From Diplocloster hominis (GTDB lineage Bacteria > Bacillota > Clostridia > Lachnospirales > Lachnospiraceae): a DNA stretch of 64,000 bases. Shown here one piece after another: positions 9,518 through 17,433 of the stretch. The notes under the pieces were generated by a model that was given only the letters and a program-made list of their open reading frames with translations, was not told the DNA's origin and made no database searches. The stretch covers positions 62,001 to 126,000 of the forward strand of contig NZ_JAWDIY010000014.1 in assembly GCF_032380655.1 (NCBI RefSeq). Reading direction: 5' to 3'. A program made the position numbers and the translations under genes. How positions within the stretch are numbered: position 1 is the first letter of the stretch; every line of letters starts with the position of its first letter.

Positions 9518-10216
9518 TTACTGCCATACCATATCTTCCGCACGAATCGGACTGTCGTTGTATTGGTCGCTGTACAGCAGACCGTCCTTAATCGTAATAA
9601 CCCGGTCCGCTGTCTCCGCGATCTGAAGGTTATGAGTGACGAACAAAACCGTGATTCCAAAAGCGGATTTTAATGCGTGCAGAAGGGATACGACTTTCTT
9701 GCTGTTGGATTCGTCCAGGGCGCCTGTCGCTTCATCGCAGAACAGGATATCCGGCTTCTTGATCACCGCTCTGGCGACTGCGGCGCGCTGCTGCTGTCCG
9801 CCGGAGAGCTGAGCCGGGAATTTGTCCAGCAAAGCTTCTAACTCCAACAGCTTTGCCAGCTGGTCCAGTGACAAGGGGGCAGAGTCCGGGGCTTTTCCGA
9901 TTTCGATATTTTCACGGATGGTCAGATTATTCAGCAGCAGATAATTCTGAAAGATATTGCCGGTTTTCCTTCGCTTCCATCCGGCCAATTGTGCCTGGGA
10001 CATGTCCGTGATGTTATCACGGCCGAAACGTACAGTTCCCTGTGTGGGCTTTAAGAGCCCGGAAAGGATGTTCAGCAGGGTGGTTTTGCCGGAACCGCTG
10101 GGGCCCAGCATTACGGTAAATGAGCCCTGTTCTACTTTGAGGCTGATCCCTTTTAAGACTGCGTCCTCATTTTTATAGATCTTAGTGATACCGTAAGCTT
10201 CTATTACATTCTTCAT
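9518..10216 (-). CDS. ABC transporter ATP-binding protein (MacB/LolD/BceA class)
   Basis: 232 residues. Walker A is GPSGSGKTT near residue 38, the signature motif LSGGQQQR near 137, Walker B ILFCDEATGALD near 157, and the switch His in VTHN near 195. This is the class that powers FtsX-type permeases, and such a gene follows 18 bases downstream. About 100 bases of short repeats separate it from the DUF3021 gene. Confidence 0.9.
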   Translation of the reverse strand: MKNVIEAYGITKIYKNEDAVLKGISLKVEQGSFTVMLGPSGSGKTTLLNILSGLLKPTQGTVRFGRDNITDMSQAQLAGWKRRKTGNIFQNYLLLNNLTIRENIEIGKAPDSAPLSLDQLAKLLELEALLDKFPAQLSGGQQQRAAVARAVIKKPDILFCDEATGALDESNSKKVVSLLHALKSAFGITVLFVTHNLQIAETADRVITIKDGLLYSDQYNDSPIRAEDMVWQ

Positions 10217-10274
10217 ATCTGCCTCTTTCTATCGTCTGTTTTTATCACTTGTTTCTATTACCTGTTTCTATTGC

Positions 10275-10307
10275 CTATCTATCGTCTATCTATCGTCTAT
10301 CTATCGC
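10275..10307. repeat. 11-bp tandem repeat, three copies
   Basis: CTATCTATCGT is repeated at 10275, 10286 and 10297 (the last with one change), inside a longer stretch of related TTTCTATTG/TCTATCG words between the DUF3021 and ABC ATPase genes. Copy number probably varies between strains by slippage. Confidence 0.8.
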
Positions 10308-10313
10308 TTGTTT

Positions 10314-10751
10314 CTATTGTTTATTTCTAGCGTCTGTTTTTATCTTGGATATTTTTCCGTATTCTTTTTTACGCAGGTCCAGCTCCCGGTTAATGGCATC
10401 CACATCCGTTCTGATCCTGAAAATGTCGATGAGGCTGCCGATAAAATAAACGGATATTCCCAGCAGAACCAAAACCCACAATGGCGTGCTGCTGTACCAT
10501 TGAAACAGCCATCCAAAGCCAACCAGCACCGCCAGCATGTAGCTGAGCTCTACTGCGATTTCCACCAGATAGTAGGCACTCTCAAACCGTTTCAGAGCGA
10601 TCATTCCCGCATGTATCACTACGTTTGCCACCGCCGCCTGGAATACCGTTTCGATGCACAGGAACCGAGCCTGATATAATTTTGCCACCACCGCCAGCAG
10701 AATCAGGGAGAGGCCTGTGGTAGCCAGAAAATTTTTAATCTGCTTTTTCAT
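10314..10751 (-). CDS. DUF3021 family membrane protein
   Basis: About 145 residues with four hydrophobic segments and a charged C-terminal tail rich in Lys, Arg and Glu. Its length, layout and position directly after a LytTR gene fit DUF3021, a membrane protein family that usually sits beside a LytTR regulator and may restrain it. The start at 10751 has GGAGG 5-6 bases ahead; an ATG at 10775 lacks one. A second gene of this kind is at 14883-15359. Confidence 0.7.
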   Translation of the reverse strand: MKKQIKNFLATTGLSLILLAVVAKLYQARFLCIETVFQAAVANVVIHAGMIALKRFESAYYLVEIAVELSYMLAVLVGFGWLFQWYSSTPLWVLVLLGISVYFIGSLIDIFRIRTDVDAINRELDLRKKEYGKISKIKTDARNKQ

Positions 10752-10814
10752 ATTTTCCTCCAACGGCGCTTGCACTGCGCCATGAATTTTTCGGTTATAG
10801 GTTCACACTTCTTT

Positions 10815-11258
10815 TTATCGTTCCTGCAGCATTTCCTTGATGACGGACACATACTTCCGGGTCACATTGATCCGTTCCCCATTAGTCAGAACAGCTTCCA
10901 TGCGGCTGTTGATCAGCGGCCGGATACTCTCCAGCACCCGGATATTCAGGACACAGGACTTGCTTACCTGGACAAATCCTGCGTCCGCCAACTCTTCCAG
11001 CAGCTGATAGAGCCTAAGTTCTGAACGATATACTTCTTTTTCACCATAGACAAAGGTATGCTTATCCACGCTTTCCGCATAGTAAATATCCGCCGCGTGG
11101 AGCCAGACCTCTCTCTGGTCAGCGCTGCACTTTAACGTACGGTCGTATGTCCTTAGATAATCTTCCAGACGCCGGACGGTACTGTCCATGTGCGGTGCAT
11201 AGCGGATCAGTACTTCCATGTCTTTTTGATTTCTATCCTGCTCTAATTTTATATTCAT
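10815..11258 (-). CDS. LytTR-type transcriptional regulator
   Basis: 147 residues. The C-terminal half (about 50-147) is a LytTR DNA-binding domain: it contains the family patterns near ELRLYQLLEEL and FVQVSKSCVLNI. The N-terminal part has no receiver domain, so it is a one-component regulator probably controlled by the DUF3021 partner. It heads the operon LytTR, DUF3021, ABC ATPase, permease. Two direct repeats at 11323 and 11344 upstream suggest self-regulation. Confidence 0.85.
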   Translation of the reverse strand: MNIKLEQDRNQKDMEVLIRYAPHMDSTVRRLEDYLRTYDRTLKCSADQREVWLHAADIYYAESVDKHTFVYGEKEVYRSELRLYQLLEELADAGFVQVSKSCVLNIRVLESIRPLINSRMEAVLTNGERINVTRKYVSVIKEMLQER

Positions 11259-11322
11259 GTTTAGATCCCTCTTCCAGTTTATATGCGAAACCGCTTATTT
11301 CGCAATAGTTACCGAACTAACA

Positions 11323-11350
11323 TGCAGTTTGACACTACCAACTTGCAGTT
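11323..11350. promoter_or_regulatory. Candidate LytTR operator
   Basis: TGCAGTT occurs at 11323-11329 and again at 11344-11350, exactly 21 bases apart, upstream of the LytTR gene. Pairs of short direct repeats about two helical turns apart are the known form of LytTR binding sites. Confidence 0.5.
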
Positions 11351-11580
11351 GAACTCTGCTTTTGTTTCTGTTTTCATTCTATGTGTCTGATTGCCAAAAA
11401 TCAATGATCTACTAAAAACAGTATGCCGCCCTCAAATCCAATAACCCTGACAATCTCTTTTGACCCGCTATGCATAAACCTTAAACCGGCAGGTTCTAAC
11501 CGCATTATGCCGCAGTGTATCGTGCGATCCATTCGGAGTGCTTTTTATTTCTTAATAATTCTTTCCTAAAAATAAAAAGA

Positions 11581-11626
11581 CTGGATTTATACATAAGGAT
11601 TTTTAAACCCTCATATACAAATCCAG
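11581..11626 (-). terminator. Terminator-like hairpin downstream of the dehydrogenase gene
   Basis: CTGGATTT at 11581 pairs with AAATCCAG ending at 11626, extendable inward with mismatches. On the minus strand it is followed by TCTTTTTATTTTT. It probably ends the transcript from the gene at 11900-12934, though it lies about 270 bases beyond its stop. Confidence 0.5.
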
Positions 11627-11660
11627 CCCGGTACTCTCTCCCGTATTTTAAGTCAAGTAT

Positions 11661-11799
11661 CTTTTGGATAGTTCTTTTGAACTACTTTGGATAGTTCTTG
11701 TACCTTAATTTAGCTAGTTTTTTACATAACTTTGGATAGTTCTCTTGCATTACTTTGGTTAGTTCTCTTACATTACTTTGGTTAGTTCTCTTGCATTAT
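11661..11799. repeat. Degenerate 23-bp tandem repeat array
   Basis: Six units of about 23 bases share the word CTTTGGATAGTTCT or CTTTGGTTAGTTCT. The last three units are nearly identical. They fill the gap between the dehydrogenase stop codon and its terminator-like hairpin. No reading frame of interest crosses them. Confidence 0.75.
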
Positions 11800-11899
11800 T
11801 TTTTGCTGCTTTTTTTGCATTTCTTATACTGGTTTATAGTTTTTTACTTGTTCCTTATATTTATATGCTTTCTTATAATCCAATACGTTTTCACCGATT

Positions 11900-12934
11900 C
11901 TATTTCACATACATCTGCATCGGATAAGAGAGATATTCCACTGGCTCTAACTGCTCCACAGTTACATACCCTGCCGGTGCGTTCAGAATCGTGGGTATCC
12001 TGTTGACGATTGTCGCGCAGGTATGTTCCACGGTTGCCGGTTTCTGCACATAGAAGGTTACATCCGGCTCGCCGATGATCTTCCAGTCACACATATCTCC
12101 ATCGTCGGGTCCGTATACTTTACCGATGCACTGGGTCTCGATCACAGGCCCCTGGAAGGTTTCCGTTGTAACCACGGCGCTCATGCCTATGCAGTTCCCC
12201 TTGGGAATAGTTCTGCCCAGGGTGGAGGAATACAGATCCGTATCATAGAAGTACGGGACACATTTCTGCGTCTGGGATTTGATCGTCCATCCCATCTTTG
12301 CACACAGGGATTCATTGGAATTCCATACATAGGAAGGCTCCAGTGTGGTCGGATGAGCGATCTTTTCCTCGAATTCTTCCGGCGTGAATCCTGCACCGTG
12401 GGCCTCTGCCAATGCCAGACCATAATCTTCCACATTGTAGCTGACCGCTCCCTCGATCCGGTCGATCCGGTGAACGCCGCCGGCCACACAGCCGATCATA
12501 TTGATCCAGTAGATATCCTGCATTCCGGCGCCCACGATGGTACAGTTATTTTCTTTCGCCAGTTTGTCTAATTTATTGGTAATCGCGGAGGCGGTTGTCC
12601 ACGGGTAGATCGCCTCTTCACAGGTAGTAACCACATTGATACCGCGTTTCACGCAGCGCTCAAAATGCGGATAAACATCGTCCATAAAGCTAAACAGGGT
12701 TAACACGGCAATATTTGCGTCACAGTTGTCCAATACGGCATCCGCATCACTCTGGATCGTTACTCCCAGCTTAACGCCTAATTCAGCCCAGTCACCCACA
12801 TCCATGCCGACCACTTCCGGATTGACATCGATCGCTCCGACGATCTCCGCGCCTTTTTCATACAGATAACGGAGTGTATATTTGGACATCTTTCCACAAC
12901 CATACTGCACTACTCTTACTTTTTCGTTATACAT
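11900..12934 (-). CDS. Dihydrodipicolinate-reductase-fold dehydrogenase, 2,4-diaminopentanoate dehydrogenase-like
   Basis: 344 residues. An N-terminal Rossmann fold begins with VVQYGCGKMSKYTLRYLYEKG (residues 8-28), and the pattern VVTTCEEAIYPW follows near residue 100. Overall length and layout fit the NAD(P)H-dependent enzymes related to dihydrodipicolinate reductase that include 2,4-diaminopentanoate dehydrogenase of the ornithine fermentation pathway. None of the other ornithine-degradation genes is nearby, so this substrate is uncertain. It lies directly downstream of a MerR-type regulator gene on the same strand, which probably controls it. A clean ATG with a GGGG-type site precedes the frame. 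Confidence 0.6.
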   Translation of the reverse strand: MYNEKVRVVQYGCGKMSKYTLRYLYEKGAEIVGAIDVNPEVVGMDVGDWAELGVKLGVTIQSDADAVLDNCDANIAVLTLFSFMDDVYPHFERCVKRGINVVTTCEEAIYPWTTASAITNKLDKLAKENNCTIVGAGMQDIYWINMIGCVAGGVHRIDRIEGAVSYNVEDYGLALAEAHGAGFTPEEFEEKIAHPTTLEPSYVWNSNESLCAKMGWTIKSQTQKCVPYFYDTDLYSSTLGRTIPKGNCIGMSAVVTTETFQGPVIETQCIGKVYGPDDGDMCDWKIIGEPDVTFYVQKPATVEHTCATIVNRIPTILNAPAGYVTVEQLEPVEYLSYPMQMYVK

Positions 12935-13120
12935 ATGCGATACCCCTTTCCTGTCGCTCCCTTATATCCTTCCTATCTGCCCGCAGTCTTTTGTCTGCAA
13001 CTCCTGGCTGTGTAACAGCTCTTATAGGATTTAGTATGGAAGCCGCTTGTCTTTGTTTTCTTACGGCTTCATTGTAAACTTTATAACAGGAATAGGGTCA
13101 ATACTGCAATTGTTACAAAT

Positions 13121-13951
13121 TTAACGATATTTTATTGGTACTTGTAACCGTAGGAACATACCCCGTTCCTCATACTCCATCAGCGGGATTTCCGAAATCA
13201 CCTCACATATATAATCCCCGCAGATCACGTACCCCTTCTCTTCCACTTCGTTCAGCAGCCGGTCGGCGTATTCCAGTTCCTGCTCAAAGCCCTCGCAGTA
13301 AATGCACAGATAGGTATTGCTGGGTATCCTGGTAATCAGTGATTTATCTACGTATTCCTGGTCTACAAACACAAAGACCACTTCCGAGTAAAAATTCCGT
13401 TTCAGAATGTTTTCCCGGGTGACGATCGATCCGGCATTGCAGAAATAGATCTGAGGCAGCTGATTTTCCATAAGGCTGTCCTTCAATTGCCGCAGAACCT
13501 TTTCATACATTTCGATCCCATAGTCATAGAAATTTTCTTTTGACTTCACACAATACATCTGCCTCTCCCGAATGAATTCGGTCAGGATCGTCCCTGTCCT
13601 GGGGGCATTTTCATATTGTTCAAAGCTGTCCAGGGTTCGTTCGATCGCCCGTCTCTGATACTTCAGTTCCCGGATCTGCCTTTCGATCTGGCTGCTTTTC
13701 TGACGCAGGACACTCTTCATCATATCAATATTTTTATCTTCCATGTGCATCTTGATATCTTTAAGGCTCATACCCAATGATTTCATATACTGAATCATAT
13801 CCAGCTGTGCACACTGGCGCATATCGTAATACCGGTATCCATTTTCCCCCACATGGACAGGACTCAAAAGCCCCATGCGGTCATAGAGCCTCAACGTCTG
13901 TTCGGAAATGTGGTTCAATCTGGCCATCCTGCCAATCGTCATCTTATCCAT
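13121..13951 (-). CDS. MerR family transcriptional regulator with effector domain
   Basis: About 276 residues. Residues 1-70 form a MerR winged helix (TIGRMARLNHISEQTLRLYDRMGLL), residues 75-115 a coiled-coil dimerisation helix, and the C-terminal half (about 120-276) looks like a GyrI-type small-molecule-binding domain as in BmrR. The start at 13951 has GGAGG 6 bases ahead. It precedes the dehydrogenase gene by 186 bases on the same strand and is its likely activator. The ligand is unknown. Confidence 0.85.
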   Translation of the reverse strand: MDKMTIGRMARLNHISEQTLRLYDRMGLLSPVHVGENGYRYYDMRQCAQLDMIQYMKSLGMSLKDIKMHMEDKNIDMMKSVLRQKSSQIERQIRELKYQRRAIERTLDSFEQYENAPRTGTILTEFIRERQMYCVKSKENFYDYGIEMYEKVLRQLKDSLMENQLPQIYFCNAGSIVTRENILKRNFYSEVVFVFVDQEYVDKSLITRIPSNTYLCIYCEGFEQELEYADRLLNEVEEKGYVICGDYICEVISEIPLMEYEERGMFLRLQVPIKYR

Positions 13952-13963
13952 TAATTTCCTCCA

Positions 13964-14081
13964 GTGCCGCATTTACTGCGGCTTAGTTCAGGTATGCGTT
14001 ATGCGCGTTCCTCCGGTGCCGCATTTACTGCGGCTTAGTTCAGGTATGCGTTATGCGCGTTCCTCCGGTGCCGCATTTACT
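13964..14081. repeat. 52-bp tandem repeat, 2.3 copies
   Basis: Units start at 13964, 14016 and 14068; the third stops after about 14 bases. Units one and two are almost identical and contain TGCGGCTTAG and ATGCGTTATGCGCG. They begin just before the ribosome binding site of the MerR-type gene, so they lie in its leader. Beyond them, 14082-14377 holds nothing I can assign except AT-rich sequence. Confidence 0.85.
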
Positions 14082-14377
14082 TAAGTCTAGCTCAAATAAT
14101 CTTACAACAAAACAATAACTTTATACTTACTATAAGGTTTTCGACAATAATCTCCATCAGGAAACATATTGTAAACTAAATAAACCAGACTTTAGGTTTG
14201 CATAACATCCCGTTCAAACCTTTATTCAATTATAACATATCTGCGCCTGTTATCGATAGAATATCCACTTAAATTATTTATACATATCACAAAAATACCT
14301 TATAATAATCCGGCCGCTGCTCCTAAACAATTTTATTGCCACTTGTATTGTAAAATCAACCGAATACTGCAAATCGA

Positions 14378-14406
14378 TTGATAGAGATATTCGATTTTTC
14401 TATAAT
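14378..14406 (+). promoter_or_regulatory. Promoter of the second LytTR operon
   Basis: TTGATA (14378-14383) and TATAAT (14401-14406) are exactly 17 bases apart, about 27 bases before the proposed start codon. This is a near-consensus sigma-A promoter. Confidence 0.7.
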
Positions 14407-14432
14407 AAAATCAGGAAGGGGGATTGACTCCA

Positions 14433-14873
14433 TTGCAAATCGAAATAAAAATTGACAGTTCCTGTATTGAACCCAGAATAATCATCTTAACTGATACGAT
14501 TACAGATGAGGTAAACAACATAATGAAAAAATTATCTGAAGATGTCCCTCAGATAATTACCGGCAATAAAAATAATAAAATTGAAGTGTTGGAACAAGTG
14601 GAATTGATTCATATTTATGCGAATACGGGAAAAGTTTTTGCGGTCACTAAGAAAGGGGAATACACCTTGCGGCTCAGACTATATGAAGTGGAGGAGCGGT
14701 TGAATCCGCATCAGTTTGTCCGCATCTCCAATTCAGAGATCATTAATTTAAAACAAGTCAATAATTTTGATCTCAGTTTTACAGGTACCATCTGCATCCG
14801 GTTATCAAACGGAATTACCACCTATGTTTCCAGAAGATATGTTTCCAAAATTAAAAAAATATTAGGAATTTGA
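14433..14873 (+). CDS. LytTR-type transcriptional regulator
   Basis: About 146 residues from a TTG at 14433. This start gives the N-terminus MQIEIKIDSS and lies about 10 bases after GGAAGGGGG; the TTG at 14424 would sit on top of that site. The C-terminal LytTR domain (about 50-146) has RLRLYEVEERL and QFVRISNSEIINLKQVN. There is no receiver domain. It is 9 bases from the DUF3021 gene and probably regulates that pair alone, since no transporter follows. Compared with the first pair (10.3-11.3 kb), this one is diverged rather than a recent copy. Confidence 0.85.
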   Translation: MQIEIKIDSSCIEPRIIILTDTITDEVNNIMKKLSEDVPQIITGNKNNKIEVLEQVELIHIYANTGKVFAVTKKGEYTLRLRLYEVEERLNPHQFVRISNSEIINLKQVNNFDLSFTGTICIRLSNGITTYVSRRYVSKIKKILGI

Positions 14874-14882
14874 GGTGAAAAT

Positions 14883-15359
14883 ATGAAAAAGAAAATAATT
14901 TTACGCAGTGCTTTGGGCTTCCCGCTTGGAATTGCTATCGGATATTTAATCACTATATTCATTTCTTTTGGTTGGGCAAACGGGCACTATTCACCATGTA
15001 TGCCTGAACTGGTCTCTATTATGGGAAATGAAATCAATGCCGTTATCCTACAGGCGCTGCTTTGTGGTTTATTAGGCGTAGGTTTCGCGGCAAGCTCTGT
15101 GATATGGGAAATAGACCATTGGAGTATGGTTAAACAGACCGGCGTTTATTTCGGAATCATTTCTGTAATCATGATGCCGATTGCCTATTTTACGTACTGG
15201 ATGGAACATAGCATTACAGGGTTTCTCATATATTTTGGGATATTCGTTCTTATTTTTATTATTTTATGGATCATTCAAATTATGATCGGCAAACGCACAG
15301 TAAGAAAAATGAACGCCAATTTATATAAATCGCAGCGTGATAACCAGAGTAAAAAATGA
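14883..15359 (+). CDS. DUF3021 family membrane protein
   Basis: 158 residues with four hydrophobic segments (about 7-30, 50-75, 88-105, 117-140) and a basic C-terminus. It follows the LytTR gene with GAGGTG ahead of the ATG. The pairing is the standard one for DUF3021, suggesting a membrane-bound partner that senses the envelope and modulates the regulator. Confidence 0.8.
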   Translation: MKKKIILRSALGFPLGIAIGYLITIFISFGWANGHYSPCMPELVSIMGNEINAVILQALLCGLLGVGFAASSVIWEIDHWSMVKQTGVYFGIISVIMMPIAYFTYWMEHSITGFLIYFGIFVLIFIILWIIQIMIGKRTVRKMNANLYKSQRDNQSKK

Positions 15360-15365
15360 GTGGAT

Positions 15366-15465
15366 CATCTGCCCTGTCTGCACAATGAAACTTGTGACGG
15401 ATTGCTGCGAAAATACGTTTCTTCGCAAATCACCGTGTCAGGCCTTCACACAGACAGGGCAGATG
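15366..15465. repeat. 100-bp imperfect palindrome between convergent genes
   Basis: Perfect 15-bp arms (15366-15380 and 15451-15465) enclose a second imperfect stem and a central hairpin TGCGAA/TTCGCA at 15406 and 15422. Folded as RNA it would make one long branched stem. It lies between the DUF3021 gene and the convergent tyrS gene and could be a two-way terminator or a small non-autonomous palindromic element. Confidence 0.7.
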
Positions 15466-15525
15466 GCTCTCCAAATACAGCTGGAATTAGGTACAGGACT
15501 CAAGCATTAACCTTACCGGCTCCCT

Positions 15526-16734
15526 TTATTTCACAATTCTCACGAATTTCTTCTTTCCTATTTTTAATACGTCTCCGTTTGCCAGTACATAATCAAAGTC
15601 CTCCATCTTTTCCCCATTTAACTGGACACCACCCTGGGCCACCAGTCTGCGGAATTCGCTGTTAGACGCGGTATATTTGGCTTTGGTAAGAAGCGGAATT
15701 ATATCTGCCAGTCTGTCTTTCTCCTCTTCTATAATCAGTTCCGGTATATCCTGCGGGATACCTTTTTCCTGAAACGCGGCAGCATAGTAATCTTCTGCCT
15801 TTTTCGTATTTTCCTCAGTGTGATACAGGGACGTGATGATCCGCGCCAGTTCCAATTTTACATCCCGCGGATTTTTCCCCTGTTCCAGATCTCTTCTGAT
15901 TTCTTCCACCCGGTCCGGATGAACATCTGTAGCCAGCTCAAAGTATTTCAAAATCAAGCGGTCCGGAACCTCCATCACTTTTTTGAACATGGAAGGGGCC
16001 TCTTCATCGACTCCGATATAATTTCCCAGGCTCTTGCTCATCTTCTCCACGCCATCCAGGCCCTCCAGAATGGGCATGAACAGAGCTGCCTGCGGTTCCT
16101 TCCCCAATGTTTTCTGAAGCGTGCGGCCCATCAATATATTAAAAGTCTGATCCGTTCCGCCAAGTTCCATATCCGCATCGATGGCTACTGAGTCATAAGC
16201 CTGCATCAGGGGGTAAAAGAATTCGTGCAGACCGATCGGCACTTCATTTTTATAACGGTTCTGAAAATCGTCCCGCTCCAGAATTCTGGCAACCGTGGTG
16301 GTGGCTGCCAGGCGGATCACCTCTTCGAAATTCATCTTCCCCAGCCATTCACTGTTAAAGAGCACCTCCGTTTTATCCCGGTCCAACACTTTAAAAATCT
16401 GTGTCTGATAGGTCAGCGCATTTTCCTGCACCTGCTCCTTACTCAATGCGTTCCTGCCTTTGGATTTTCCGCTGGGGTCTCCAATCTGTCCGGTAAAATC
16501 ACCGATGATAATAATCGCTCTGTGACCGAGATCCTGCATCTGTCTGATTTTGCGAAGCACAACGGCATGGCCCAAATGAATATCCGGTGCGCTGGGGTCT
16601 AATCCCAGTTTGATTCTCAATGGTCTACCAGCTTTCTGTGCGTCACTCAATTTTTGCTTTAATGTTTCTTCACTTACTACCTGCTCCACGCCTTTCATGA
16701 TAATCCGGAATTGCTCTTCTACTGATACTGTCAT
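15526..16734 (-). CDS. tyrS: Tyrosyl-tRNA synthetase
   Basis: 402 residues. It charges tRNA-Tyr with tyrosine. The class I HIGH motif appears as HLGH near residue 55 and the KMSKS motif as KMSKS near residue 235. A C-terminal S4 RNA-binding domain follows (about 340-402, FRRLVAQGGVQLNGE). The length matches bacterial TyrS of the longer-spaced (TyrZ-like) type. It is monocistronic, preceded by a T-box leader, so its expression should rise when uncharged tRNA-Tyr accumulates. Confidence 0.96.
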   Translation of the reverse strand: MTVSVEEQFRIIMKGVEQVVSEETLKQKLSDAQKAGRPLRIKLGLDPSAPDIHLGHAVVLRKIRQMQDLGHRAIIIIGDFTGQIGDPSGKSKGRNALSKEQVQENALTYQTQIFKVLDRDKTEVLFNSEWLGKMNFEEVIRLAATTTVARILERDDFQNRYKNEVPIGLHEFFYPLMQAYDSVAIDADMELGGTDQTFNILMGRTLQKTLGKEPQAALFMPILEGLDGVEKMSKSLGNYIGVDEEAPSMFKKVMEVPDRLILKYFELATDVHPDRVEEIRRDLEQGKNPRDVKLELARIITSLYHTEENTKKAEDYYAAAFQEKGIPQDIPELIIEEEKDRLADIIPLLTKAKYTASNSEFRRLVAQGGVQLNGEKMEDFDYVLANGDVLKIGKKKFVRIVK

Positions 16735-16905
16735 AACAGACCTCCTGATAAAAAAATGATATTGTTTCTTTAATACCGCAAGGTCTATAAGATTAAATCC
16801 ACAATTTACCCAAACCTACAGGATTTGATCTTTGCGTCCTGCTGAAAGGGTGTTTGCACTCCCCCGGAGGGCTTTTCATTTCATAGGAGCTATTTTCCAT
16901 GAAAT

Positions 16906-17236
16906 CAAAAAACTCCCGTCCTGTTCTAAGGACGAGAGTATATCTCGTGTTACCACCTTAAGTTCATAAACAGCTCACACTGCTTACCTCTTCAAGTACG
17001 GCCGGATATTCCTGCGATACTCTAGCACTATAACGTGTGCGGGATCCGTCGCAGCCTACTGTACTCTTTCAGTGCGAAGCTCAAAGATGTATTCATAACA
17101 AGTTTCCCATGCGCCTCTCATCAACCGGCAGCTTTCTGTATGTTTCACTTATCACTACTTATTCTTTTCATTGCTTTTCTTAATCATATACTCCGAATTA
17201 TGATCTATAATTCTTCGTTATGCGGTTTATTAAATT
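16906..17236 (-). promoter_or_regulatory. T-box leader RNA of tyrS
   Basis: On the minus strand the T-box core AAGGTGGTAACACG lies at 16946-16959. It is followed by a terminator stem (16912-16939, 10-11 bp, then six T). The T-box sequence overlaps the left side of the alternative antiterminator. The 5' part has the AG-rich Stem I region. Uncharged tRNA-Tyr would stabilise the antiterminator. I could not assign the specifier codon by eye; several TAC triplets occur. Confidence 0.9.
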
Positions 17237-17242
17237 GATGTA

Positions 17243-17271
17243 ATTATAGCCGGGTTACTACTGGATGTCAA
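17243..17271 (-). promoter_or_regulatory. tyrS promoter
   Basis: On the minus strand TTGACA (17266-17271) and TATAAT (17243-17248) are both perfect consensus with a 17-base spacer. Transcription would start near 17236 and run through the T-box leader. Confidence 0.9.
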
Positions 17272-17433
17272 GGGGATTTCAACATATTATTTCCTATTTC
17301 AGCATATTATTTCCATGTTTGCCAAAACCGGTTGGCCCAGTTTCTCCTTGACGTTAAATACTTCTGCTACATTTTATCACTATCTGCGTCTAAACAACTC
17401 TTCTATACCAGTACAATCCTATATGCATCACAG

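Noticed and set aside
16906..17236. Naming the T-box specifier codon
   Set aside because: Several TAC triplets occur in the Stem I region and the fold could not be settled by eye.
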